64,000 nucleotides of DNA from Dichotomocladium elegans (Eukaryota; Mucoromycota; Mucoromycetes; Mucorales; Lichtheimiaceae), in the NCBI GenBank assembly GCA_025716815.1, contig JAIXMN010000026.1, forward strand, positions 248,001-312,000, written 5' to 3'. Position 1 is the stretch's first letter; every line of letters begins with the position of its first letter. Both the position numbers and the translations under genes were made by a program. Below, in pieces: positions 1-9,356 of this stretch. The notes under the pieces are model-generated. The model was given only the letters and a program-made list of their open reading frames with translations. It was not told where the DNA came from and did not search any database.

Positions 1-1375
1 TGCAGTACTGTGCTTGTGGAAACATGAAATGAGTGTAATGAAAGACGTGATGATGTCTTCTGTTCTAAAACGGCCTGTTGTATGGTTAAACATTGAAACC
101 ACCAATCCCAATAGTCGTCAAAGCAACCAATGACAAATGCACCGGTTCCCCGAGATCAAGATCTCTCTGGACTAGATCGCTGCTGGTGCATACAATCATG
201 AGGAACGATATCGCCTATAGCCTTTCTCTCCCGTTCATCTCTCAAAATACGCTGCACTCAACCATAAACAGCACAATTACCTATGGTTGTTCCGGCAAGC
301 ACTCAAATACTGTGCCAGTGACACATGGACCATATAATCTCTTCGGGATACACTGCGGTTGGCAGATATATTGGGAATGTTGCTCCAAGAGAACCTATCT
401 TTGAAGCGGCGCAAACGGTAAATGTCGCCAAAGAGTCAGGACTATTGCCGTTTGTCTTTAGCGCTCTCTATAGTATTAGAGTGATTGATATGCTGATGAC
501 TGGTGAAATGATGGTACCGTTGCGGCCCTTGTGGGAAGTGCGCACTCAATTATAGAGTGGTCGAATACAGTAGCCTATTTTGTTCACCATGCGTTTCCCG
601 TATTATTATATTTGTAGGACTTGGTGATAGCTGTAAGGAAAGGATTGCGACATGGCGCATGAAGACCGTAATTTGAATTGAGTCCTTGTGATGAACAACA
701 ATGGAGAAGTAGAAATAGTACGCTGGAAACTTCATATAAAAACACTGTGAAAATAAGCTACCATTGGTGCAAAGATAAGTCTATTACTACTGAAAAACGA
801 CAGACACTACATGTTATATATTGTACCATCAGGAAGTACATGTCTTAGAGTCTCCATGGCAAATCAGCTTGGATGTTCGCACGGTAACTCGTCATAGCTG
901 CAGGTTTTCCTCGATATATCTCAAGTTGAAACAAACGCTGAGAGCTTCTTTTCCTACACGAGTGGATATGTAATACTGTTTTCACCGGAATATCGAACCA
1001 CTTTCGTGCAAAGAGGTGATAGCTTTGTTTGCTCTTTGATTACCCGCTACTCGTCCGATTCGACTGCCGCTGTAGAGCACTGAAGCATGATCAAGGCCGA
1101 GATCTTTCCAAATCTGTTGTTGTTGATAGAAAAAGCACTTCTATGCCAAGAAAGCGACCGGGTGATGGCGGGTCCCGCTCCCGTTGCCAAGGTGAGGTAA
1201 ACACCGGAGTGCAAATTTTGGCCATCCCTTACCACAATCCATCCTTTGCCGTTCGCCGAGATGTAGCTCAAATCAGACGTAACTAGTACGAGGAGAATCG
1301 CAAAAGTCGATTTTACATCAAAAATGAGGCGAAGTAAAGATAAAGGTAGCTATTTGGAGTTTTATTGAGGTTTTT
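1..1375. other. Intergenic, no gene recognised
   Basis: Only short overlapping ORFs without recognisable motifs or splice structure are seen on either strand. No tRNA-like or repeat signal stands out. Probably decayed intergenic sequence like the rest of the left half. Confidence 0.5.
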
Positions 1376-1513
1376 ATGCGAGATCTCGTCTGCCCCCTTT
1401 TTACCATTATTCCCGCTCCCCCACCAAAAAAACTGTGGATACAGAATAAAAAATACTGGAAATTCCCAACAGCGCTCACCTTCACATCTTCTTCATTCTT
1501 CTTCGTGCTAAAG

Positions 1514-2212
1514 ATGTTTTACGATACGCAAGCGATCTCTTCTCCGTGCTCCGGCCGGAGACTTTCCCGTGTCCGATGGATGAGGGCTATGCCCTACACC
1601 ATCCCTTCCGCCGCAATCCGCTGCGATCTTCGTCGTCGCCGCCTCCACAGACGGGAGGCCAAGGCGGCGATGGCCGTCGATTCGGGGTTGGCGTCGCGAC
1701 CCGCGCCACCTGTTTCAGGTGGACCGCGTGGTCCGCTGTCTAAGCGCGTCACCCTGGGTCGCGGTCATCGTCGTTTTGGACCTTATCCAAAACAGGCGCT
1801 GCTGGCCGAGCGATCGCGTCAGCAGCAGCAGCGACAACAGCGAAGAGTGCGCAAGCACGAGGAGGAGTACTTGCAGCAATTACAGCTGCAGTACTACCTC
1901 CAGCAGCAGCAGCAGCACCATCACCAACAGCAGCAGCAGCAGCAGCAGCAACAGCTCCAGCTTCAGTTCGAGCTCGAGCTCCAGCAGCAGCAGCAGCAGC
2001 AACAACAACAACAACTGCTTCAACAGCAGTATCAACAGCAGCTTCAACAGCTGTTTCAAGACCTGTACTACAGGCAAGAGCAGCTTCAACAGCTGCATCT
2101 ACTTCAGCAGCAGCAGCTGTTACAGCAGCAGCAGCTTCAGCAGCAGGTCCAACTGCTGCACGAACAACAACAACAACAGCTGTATCAGCTTCAACAGCTG
2201 TTACAACAGTAG
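1514..2212 (+). CDS. Glutamine-repeat low-complexity protein (hypothetical)
   Basis: An ORF of about 232 aa from the ATG at 1514; the same frame is open further upstream to 1376. The N-terminal 100 aa are Arg/Pro-rich. A basic-acidic stretch (RRVRKHEEEYLQQL) then leads into long Gln runs broken by Leu, Tyr and a His cluster. The same DNA read one frame over is Ala/Ser/Thr-rich and stays open to about 2459, where it gives SHAPTSIPF and CQHCRC, so either frame, or a spliced product using both, could be the real one. The Gln frame is preferred because its flanks (charged coil, Tyr/Leu-interrupted runs) look like a Gln-rich coiled coil. No family is recognised; Gln-rich transcription or RNA-binding regulators are the usual hosts of such runs. 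CAG/CAA mixing shows it is not a pure microsatellite. Confidence 0.35.
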   Translation: MFYDTQAISSPCSGRRLSRVRWMRAMPYTIPSAAIRCDLRRRRLHRREAKAAMAVDSGLASRPAPPVSGGPRGPLSKRVTLGRGHRRFGPYPKQALLAERSRQQQQRQQRRVRKHEEEYLQQLQLQYYLQQQQQHHHQQQQQQQQQQLQLQFELELQQQQQQQQQQQLLQQQYQQQLQQLFQDLYYRQEQLQQLHLLQQQQLLQQQQLQQQVQLLHEQQQQQLYQLQQLLQQ

Positions 2213-2686
2213 CTTCAACAGCTACAGCGCCTCTGGCTTCTAGCCATGCGCCCACTTCCATTCCTTTCTCTTCCTTTTCCCACGGTCGTAGCGCAGGTGC
2301 ATCACGGCGTCATGCCATCACACCTCGCTACGCACCGTATCCGCAATTGTCACTTCCCCCACGCCCCGTCCTTTGCCAGCACTGCAGGTGTGTTAAGATT
2401 GACTTGGCTTCGGCCTCGTCATCCCACCCTGAGTCTGGCCGGCGTGTTTCCGCATCCTGAGCGCAGATGGATTCCGCCATCATGTAAGTGTCAACCCCAA
2501 TTAAATCTTCCAAGACTGACTGGTTTACTTGCATAGGCCGTTTCCGGCAGCGCCAAGAGCGCAATCTCTTGTGCGTGTGCTTCCCTTCCCTTCCTTCCCG
2601 CCCTGTCCCGCCCCGAGGAGTAGGGAGACGTGTCCATGGGACGGAGGGTGAACCCTGCGGGAGTCATCTTGAGCCGGGGAGGGTGG

Positions 2687-2862
2687 CTTCTTCTGCAGTT
2701 CTTGTGAAAGTACCAGCAACCTTCGAGCTTGCAGCGTTTGGTGATGCCTCCTCAGATCAGCAACAGGTCGCACACTGCCCGTTCGGGGCTATCTCTACTT
2801 CGATGATATGGGGATTGCCACAAATCTTGACAAAGTAAGGTATGTCTTATCTCCATGAACAC
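2687..2862 (+). repeat. Left arm of imperfect inverted repeat
   Basis: The reverse complement of 3209-3382 matches this stretch imperfectly along its length, for example around GGGGATTGCC and TATGTCTTATCT. Both arms carry related reading frames ending in a Gly-Leu-Pro-Gln-Ile-Leu-x-Lys sequence, so the arms look like diverged copies of one gene fragment in opposite orientation. Confidence 0.7.
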
Positions 2863-3106
2863 TCAGAAGAGTACTTTTTTCTTGTTGGCAGCCTACAAGG
2901 CAAGAGATACGCTCAAAAGTTCATGAGAGCGTTTGGTGACCTATGTGGCACCATGACAGACTTCTATCTGTATATCATTATCATTGTCACAGCGGCGAGG
3001 TTCCAGCGGCGAGTTTACTGTAAGTACCTTATATCCATCTTTTATGGTACTTGTAATGAACCAGATATACTAACTAATTTTATCCACATGAAATGTCCCT
3101 TTTTCG

Positions 3107-3148
3107 AAATGCCTGGTGTTGTGCCATTAAGAGCACACCAGGCATTTT
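3107..3148. repeat. Short perfect hairpin inside the inverted-repeat loop
   Basis: AATGCCTGGTGT at about 3108-3119 is followed after roughly 15 bases by its reverse complement ACACCAGGCATT at about 3134-3146. It sits near the middle of the 350-bp spacer between the inverted-repeat arms. It could be the end of a small palindromic element or a simple hairpin; no bacterial-type terminator role is implied. Confidence 0.65.
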
Positions 3149-3208
3149 TATATCCTTGACTATAGCGTCGAGAAGAAAAAATCCAAAGGCCACACACGTA
3201 GTCCAAAT

Positions 3209-3382
3209 GTGTTCATGAAGATAAGACATAACTTACTTTATCAAGATTTGCGGCAATCCCCGTACCATCGGAGTAGAGAAGTCCTGGGCGTGCGGTGTGC
3301 GTCTGTTGCTGGTTTGGGGAGGATAAGCCAAGCGTTGCGGGCTTGGAGGCTGCTGGGAACTCACAGGAGCTGCAGAAGAAGT
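3209..3382 (-). repeat. Right arm of imperfect inverted repeat
   Basis: Partner of 2687-2862. On the minus strand it holds the C-terminal part of a 73-aa ORF (3233-3454), rich in Ser, Pro and Gln (SSAAPVSSQQPPSPQ) and ending GLPQILIK. The plus-strand arm encodes the shifted counterpart ending GLPQILTK. No intact gene is evident in either arm. Confidence 0.7.
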
Positions 3383-4009
3383 CATCTGAACCGACTCTTG
3401 ATGGCTTTCCGTATGGGCGATCCTGAAGTCCCTATCTCCCTCTCCATCACCCACCCCCTTTCGCCCTCAAGGTAGGCGTGTGCAAGTACGCACTTCTGGG
3501 CAAAGGCAGCGAGTTTATATTCTCGCGTTTCCGGGTGAAGGCAGCGAGTTTATATTCTCACCTATGGGTGTATCCGGGAAGTACAAGGTGTTCTTGCTTT
3601 ATGAACGAAGATTCCAGGCATCGGGAGCAACTACGAACTTCGCTTACGGGGCAGTCTCCTCGGAAACAAGCTCATCCTATACGCATGCACACTTTCAGCA
3701 ACATGCGCAACTCGTTATGCGGACTTTAACTCGAACCCAGACGACGGTATGACTACTGCAAGCTTACGTCCTCGTTTAAGAAATGGAGACACCGCATGAA
3801 AAGATGAAAGCAAACCAAAGCTCAAAAAACCGTTGATCAATAATCCCGGCAAATTCGACGGTGTACAGCTCCACAGAGTACCCCGAGACATGCGGTCCAT
3901 AAATATTCGACTTAGTCCGCGGGCAAGAAAAACGACATGCACGAAGCGCTCCTCGCCGATGAGATTATCTTTGTCCCCGATTTGCCTGATGTGCTCTTAA
4001 CTCAATAAT
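3383..4009. other. No gene recognised
   Basis: Two overlapping short plus-strand ORFs (3478-3752) cover a small direct duplication: GGCAGCGAGTTTATATTCTC occurs at 3507 and again at about 3540. Nothing else is supported. Confidence 0.45.
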
Positions 4010-4783
4010 ATGAAAGGCCATAAATTTATGCTCTGCTTCATATTAAACGGGCATCAACGTACAAGAAATACAAGAGAACAACGGTCGACACCGAAAAGAA
4101 GGAACCAAAAAGAAGCACAAGAACGAAAAAAGAAAAACAAGAACCGCAAAGATATGAAACGACCAGAAAGAAAAGCAAAGAACTTAGAGAAACGACTGAA
4201 GAGCAAGAGCAAGAGCAAGAGCAAGACCAGAACAAGAAGGATAAAGACAAAAAGAACAAGAAGAACAAGAAGAACAAAAAGCAAAAAGCAAAAAGCAAAA
4301 AACAAACAAAAGCAAAAAACAAACAAAAGCAAAAAACAAACAAAAGCAAAAAACAAAAAACAAAAAACAAAAAAACAAAAAACAAAAAGAACAAAAACAA
4401 AAAGAACAAGAAAAGCAAAAGCAAAGGAATCAAAAAGAAAAGAACAAGAAAAGCAAAAGCAAAGGAATCAAAAAGAAAAGAATAAGAAAAGCAAAAGCAA
4501 AGGAATCATAAACAAAAGAACAAGAAAAGCAAAAGCAAAGGAATCAAAAAGAAAAGAACAAGAAAAGCAAAAGCAAAGGAATCAAAAAGAAAAGAACAAG
4601 AAAAGCAAAAGCAAAGGAATCATAAACAAAAGAACAAGAAAAGCAAAAGCAAAGGAATCAAAAAGAAAGGAACAAAAGGAACAAAGCAAAAGGAACCAAA
4701 AACAAAAGAAGTCCCAAAAAGAAGATTCAAAAAAAGAAAACGGGTGCAAAAGGAAGAAGATTCAAAAAAGGAAAAGAGTGTAA
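4010..4783 (+). CDS. Lysine-rich ORF over a minisatellite (doubtful gene)
   Basis: A 257-aa ORF with Lys as by far the commonest residue. It is open because the underlying DNA is purine-rich A/G/C repeat with few stops. The first 60 residues are less repetitive; the middle is KEQEKQKQRNQKEKNKKSKS-type repeats. There is no domain and no recognisable homologue. It most likely exists only as an open frame through expanded repeat DNA, although Lys-rich tails of real proteins do arise this way. Confidence 0.2.
   Translation: MKGHKFMLCFILNGHQRTRNTREQRSTPKRRNQKEAQERKKKNKNRKDMKRPERKAKNLEKRLKSKSKSKSKTRTRRIKTKRTRRTRRTKSKKQKAKNKQKQKTNKSKKQTKAKNKKQKTKKQKTKRTKTKRTRKAKAKESKRKEQEKQKQRNQKEKNKKSKSKGIINKRTRKAKAKESKRKEQEKQKQRNQKEKNKKSKSKGIINKRTRKAKAKESKRKEQKEQSKRNQKQKKSQKEDSKKENGCKRKKIQKRKRV
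4400..4670 (+). repeat. A-rich minisatellite, 38-bp unit
   Basis: The unit begins AGAACAAGAAAAGCAAAAGC, continues AAAGGAATCAAAAAGAAA (38 bp), and recurs about seven times with small variants (AATCATAAAC replaces AATCAAAAAG in some copies). It is preceded at 4290-4380 by a shorter AAAAACAAACAAAAGC array. 38 bp is not a multiple of three, so a frame through it changes phase unless the variants compensate. Confidence 0.8.
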
Positions 4784-6092
4784 AAGCAGAAGATTCAAAA
4801 AAAGAAGAAAAGAGGAGGCAAGGACCAAAGTGAAAGGCAAGAAACAAAAACCAATAGCAGAACTACAAAGAGAATACGGAAAAGACAAGTCCAATACCCC
4901 ATGAGGAAAGGAAGGGAGCAAATATCCAAAAAGAAAAGCAAGAACGGCAAGAATCGAAGAAGAAAAAGAAGAGCAGGAACCAAGGAAATGCAGTCAAGGA
5001 GATATAACACTATCTGCCAATCGATAAAATCAAGTACTTCACGCATGTGCCAGAGACGCAGCAGAAGTCCGATCCTTTTTCTACGAAATATCCCAGACAC
5101 TCTCCGTGAAGGAATCACTACAATGATCGAATACTCGTAGCGATCGATGGTGCAATAAGCTGAACTTGTCCATTGCATCAATGATGATGATGCCTCAGCA
5201 GCATACCTGGAAAATGGCAACACTGAAACGGCGGAAACATGGCTGTTTACCCCGGATGAAGAACTATGTGTATCCCGTTATTTTCTGTTACCGAGTTCGA
5301 TAAACGTTACGACAATGGATTGGCGTCCTATTCCCTGATGTGTCGCGAGTAGCTCCAGCTTACGGTATTCATACACGTGCATTCCATTCTCATTGCCCAC
5401 CAAAGATGTCTACAAAACTACGCGCTTGGGCACAATACTTTTAAAATCTCGATTTTCAAATCGCTGCCAAATAACACTGCATCACTTTGACACAAGACCC
5501 CGCACTATCCCTGGCTCTCCAGAGCAGTCTGCATTTGCAAGTTTTGCTGCAGCAACCCACCGTCACTTCGTTGCTCGAGTCATCAGCCGATGCGCTAACA
5601 TAAGAAGAGTATCTGATATTCAACGCTCCCGGATACCGACATTAATCCACCTAGTTGCAAGGCTTTATTGAGGCGTGGGAGCATATTATGGCTATTTAAA
5701 CTCAAATAAACATTTATGAAGCACAACTGACTATTAGAATACATAGAGAATATTGGTCTTGGCTGCTACGCTGGAATATGAATTCATATGGCATGCGTAT
5801 GACTTTGCCCTTCTTACGGACGACTAAAAAAGAATTAATAATGGGTTTGAAAACACCAGCTAAACTGGCGGGAATGCAAATAGAACAGGGTTTCTTCTTC
5901 GATATTAGTCGTAGACTGATCGAACGCTATAACCTTTGTCTTAATGGTCCTTCTGCAAACCTATTTCATTCCACTTTGCTCTTAGACACCGAACAAGCCG
6001 CTCACTAGGGTTCAATCCAAATGACTACAGAAGAACGTGTATGTATCCTCGAGATACATTCATATATCAATTGAATTATGAATAACACCATC
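4784..6092. other. Decayed sequence, no gene recognised
   Basis: Fragments of open frame on the plus strand (4901-5140, 5393-5671, 5778-6008) lie in different frames without convincing splice sites between them. They could be pieces of one frameshifted gene, but no motif identifies it. Confidence 0.4.
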
Positions 6093-6752
6093 TATAGCAG
6101 TAGCTACAGTGGCGAGTGTTCCTGGTTTACACGGGACATCAATACTTTGTTTTACTCTTTGAGTGCCGTTATCATAATTACTCTCGCGCTATACATATTC
6201 ATAATTCATGTCCTGGACCTGTCTCAGGGCGCAGTTACAATCACAAGGGTAAATGATGAACTTCTTTATCAACCTTCTTACAGGCCTACCGTCCCGGGAG
6301 ACCGCCTAGATAATTATCCACACCCAACCTCCAGAATGACCGTTTTGATAAGCACTTCTTATAAATAAGCCCATTGTTGACACTTAATAAAAAAAACAAT
6401 CCTTTTTCTAGTCTCACAGAATCATATTCGGTCTCTTTTATTCACAAAACCCTTTGATTCCACGACTATCGAGCGGCGACCAAGATACAAGGATAACGAT
6501 CACGATCAAGACCGCATTTCGGGCGACGATATTATGCACCGCACTCACTTCCTTTGTACGACGATCCTATGTATATACCGCTGTTATTACCCCGCCACTG
6601 TCTACTATATAAACAAGGATGCCGTGTGATGGCGGGCATTCCCACGTTGTATTATTATAGTTATCGTTCTTCTCGTCGCGTTCGCACTTCCTCCACGCTG
6701 TATATCAGACGCTCTTTGAAAGTAATCGCTCAACAGTGCTTGTACTGCTACA
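6093..6752 (+). mobile_element. LTR of a Ty3/gypsy-like retrotransposon, with extra internal segment
   Basis: The ends are TATAGCAGTAGCTACAGTG and ...TACTGCTACA, matching the solo LTR at 18819-19135 (TGTAGCAGTAGC...TTGCTACA) with one change in the terminal TG. From about 6466 to 6752 the two copies align well, including a CTATATAAACAAGG TATA box. Between about 6119 and 6465 this copy has roughly 345 bases that the solo LTR lacks: either an insertion here or a deletion there. The broken gag-protease lies about 240 bp downstream, so this is probably the 5' LTR of that element. No matching 3' LTR is visible. Confidence 0.65.
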
Positions 6753-6992
6753 GTTGGTAGCTGATGTAGTTTCGAACACTGCATCGCCTCGACATGATAT
6801 ACTCGCTTGTTTTTCGACGTTTTGCGCGGATTCCTCTTTACCATGAAAGACACAACGCTACGGAAACTATTTTTCGATGTTAGGACACACAAAAGAAATA
6901 TCACATTTCGAAGCACGAACCACACCACCGCCACCCAAGTCTCGCTCGATTCTTCTGTTTCCTCTCTCGACCTTCCCCACAAGCCTCCCGCC

Positions 6993-7600
6993 ATGTCTGC
7001 CTCCACCGAGAACCACCCTCGTGCGGCAACCGCCCAGGCAGCGACGCTGGATCTCACTATTGGGTCGATCCAGGAATTTGTCCGCTCGCGCTGAGCGGAC
7101 AGATGAAAATTTCCCAAAAGTCCGCGCAGAGCTCGATAAGTTTGGGGCCACGCTCCAAGCGGCGGACGACTCCACCCAATGCCATGGCGGCGAATGATCG
7201 CCGCGTGGGCAGTATCGAGCAGCAGCTCCAGGAGGTCTCCGCAGGACTTACTGCCCAGAACGCCCACCTTGCGGACGCGGCAGCGACGCCTGCTGCCATC
7301 CAGGCCTAGCTCTCATCCCTTTCTCTTGGTGTGGCCTCCCGCGAATGGGGATAATAAAGACGCATTACACGCTCCCATAATGCTCTTTCACGTTTTGCCT
7401 TTTCGATTACGGACGTATGCGACGACGATACTTTCACTAACCGCCATGTTTTGATCCAACGTGATGGACTGGTCAATGGGTACCCAGCCTGGATTTTAAT
7501 TGACGGTGGCGCTACGCACGATTTTGTGACCAGCTCTTTCCTGAACCGTTTCCAATTGAGCGACGATTTGGTCAACGGCGAACGAATGTCTTCAGTGACG
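6993..7600 (+). pseudogene. Broken Ty3/gypsy gag-protease remnant
   Basis: From the ATG at 6993 a gag-like frame (TIGSIQEFVR) is interrupted by a stop and continues in shifted frames (KVRAELDKFGATLQ, then SIEQQLQEVSAGLTAQNAHL), a coiled-coil gag pattern. Farther on, about 7447-7560 encodes LIDGGATHDFVTSSFL, which resembles the retropepsin active-site segment; the Ser/Thr after the catalytic Asp is Gly here. At least three frame changes separate the parts. No reverse transcriptase, RNase H or integrase motif was found up to 8 kb. The element is truncated and dead. Confidence 0.6.
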
Positions 7601-8966
7601 TTTTGCCAATGGCAACATTGGTAACTCGCTGGCATACATTGACCCTACTATCCCTCAAATCTGTGATTGATACACCATCAAAATTCCAGCACACCAAGAC
7701 TTGACCAGCGCGAAGCCTGGGTAGGAGGAAGACCCACGAGACGCCGACCAACAGTTGATGCCGTGCATCATTACTTCGTTGATCGGTAGCCATTGGGGGC
7801 TCGGCGAGCAGGGTAAGCATCCGACATGCCATACGAATAAAGAGACGAATTTACCCCAGCGCGAGTTTTTCAATAATCTCCATCCTTCCCCTGACAACCA
7901 CCCCCCCCCAACACACGGAACACTGCGGCGTGCATAAAACACGGGCTCTTTGGTGAAGGAAAAAGACGAACTTTGGGATTTTACAAAAGAAAAGAAAAGT
8001 TAACAAGAGGTGATAAATGCTGACTGTCTGCGTGTATATAGCTTCTCTTCCTTCTTTTGTTCTCGTCTACTGCTTCGATTCTTAAATCTGTCACGATGAA
8101 TCCTGACACGCCTCGTCTCTTATTGGCTCATTGCACCGTTTACCACCCATCACTAACACGCATACAACTTGGAGATGCAATAAGAAAGGTTTCTTTTTCG
8201 ACGACGCGCAACTGGTAGCTCGCAGACACCTTAGATGAGTGGGAACTGCCGTCGCATTGACTCCGTTGATACAGACAAAACGGCAACGACGTTAGCTGGA
8301 ATGCCATACATACCTGAGATATATAGCATGTTTTGCAACAGTTGTACATGGTTTTCTTTCTTTCTCTCTCACACCGGGAGCATTGAAGACTCTCATCGAT
8401 GCAATTATACACTTCAATGGCGACAGAGAAGCACTTTATTTATGTTCGCTGACAAAATAGTGATCAGGGCAAAGTATGTATTCAATTCGTGAGAAAAGGT
8501 AGCATGTAAGCGTTCTGTTCATGACGCTGCACTTCTTCTGTCCGTAATGAGCAACCGATGGTTTGCTCTTACTGAAATCGAAGGGCGACAGAAGCTCGGA
8601 ACAAGACTTGCAGATGATGAGTAGTGGAGAAACGGTGATCCACCGCTAACCCTTGTTTTGTCAAGGCTACTGTTGGTCCTCTCCAACTCAAGAAAAGAAG
8701 AGAGAGGATTAATTTCTGCAATAAAGAGGATCATGTCTTAAAGATTCGACTTTGTCCCATTTGGTGTACAACACCATCCGCAATTCCCAGCACAACAGGT
8801 AGGATATTCTTTGGGCAAAGAGATAATGGACGCATCACCCTCTCTGCGGGATCTCGCGCAGAGAGCATCTTTGTCTGATTTACTACAACACACATGATAA
8901 AGTTCAGGATAAGTCGCCGTACTGTACCAACCACGCCAAAGAGGTGAATATATACGTATCAGACAA
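7601..8966. other. No gene recognised
   Basis: Short ORFs on both strands overlap each other. Around 8750-8890 a plus-strand frame reads FVPFGVQHHPQFPAQQ and later SPSLRDLAQRASLSDLLQ, which looks coding but has no supported start or partner exon. It may belong to a broken gene together with 8967-9356. Confidence 0.35.
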
Positions 8967-9356
8967 GTGTTTCCGCCGGCGACTCTATGGTCAGTCGCCT
9001 CGTTCTGGAGGTCATTTGGGTACTGGGAAGGGCTTGAAGAAGAAGATGATCAGCCTCTCCTTGGTCGTTCCTTTCAACAAGATCGAACACGTCTTGGCAA
9101 AGAAACCGCGCACTCACGAACATACACACTGAGCACTTTAGACATATTTGAATTTATGATCAGGCGTCAACTGTTCGATGCTTGTAGACCAGTTGCCTTT
9201 CACCAATCTACTCTTCACTGGTTACTCGGCAGCATCTCTAATGCAGATACTACTCGTTTATATCCTTCTTATCGCTCTTGTCCTCGGAGCAATAAAAGTG
9301 GTTCCCAAAGAGAGACATTGTGTTCTTCAGCGTATCATTCGTTGAACCACGTATAA
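8967..9356 (+). CDS. Hypothetical ORF, 129 aa
   Basis: The ORF includes an acidic stretch (YWEGLEEEDDQPLLGR) and lies in a frame that could be joined to the coding-like segment at 8750-8890. No domain is recognised, there is no signal peptide, and the C-terminal half looks random. It may be an exon remnant. Confidence 0.2.
   Translation: MFPPATLWSVASFWRSFGYWEGLEEEDDQPLLGRSFQQDRTRLGKETAHSRTYTLSTLDIFEFMIRRQLFDACRPVAFHQSTLHWLLGSISNADTTRLYPSYRSCPRSNKSGSQRETLCSSAYHSLNHV

Noticed and set aside
5985..6025. tRNA-like T-arm (GGGTTCAATCC) near 6008
   Set aside because: No matching acceptor stem or anticodon arm upstream. No tRNA could be supported anywhere in the window by eye.
7600..8500. Reverse transcriptase or integrase downstream of the gag-protease remnant
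   Set aside because: No YxDD, HHCC or DDE-type signature was found in any frame; the element is truncated.
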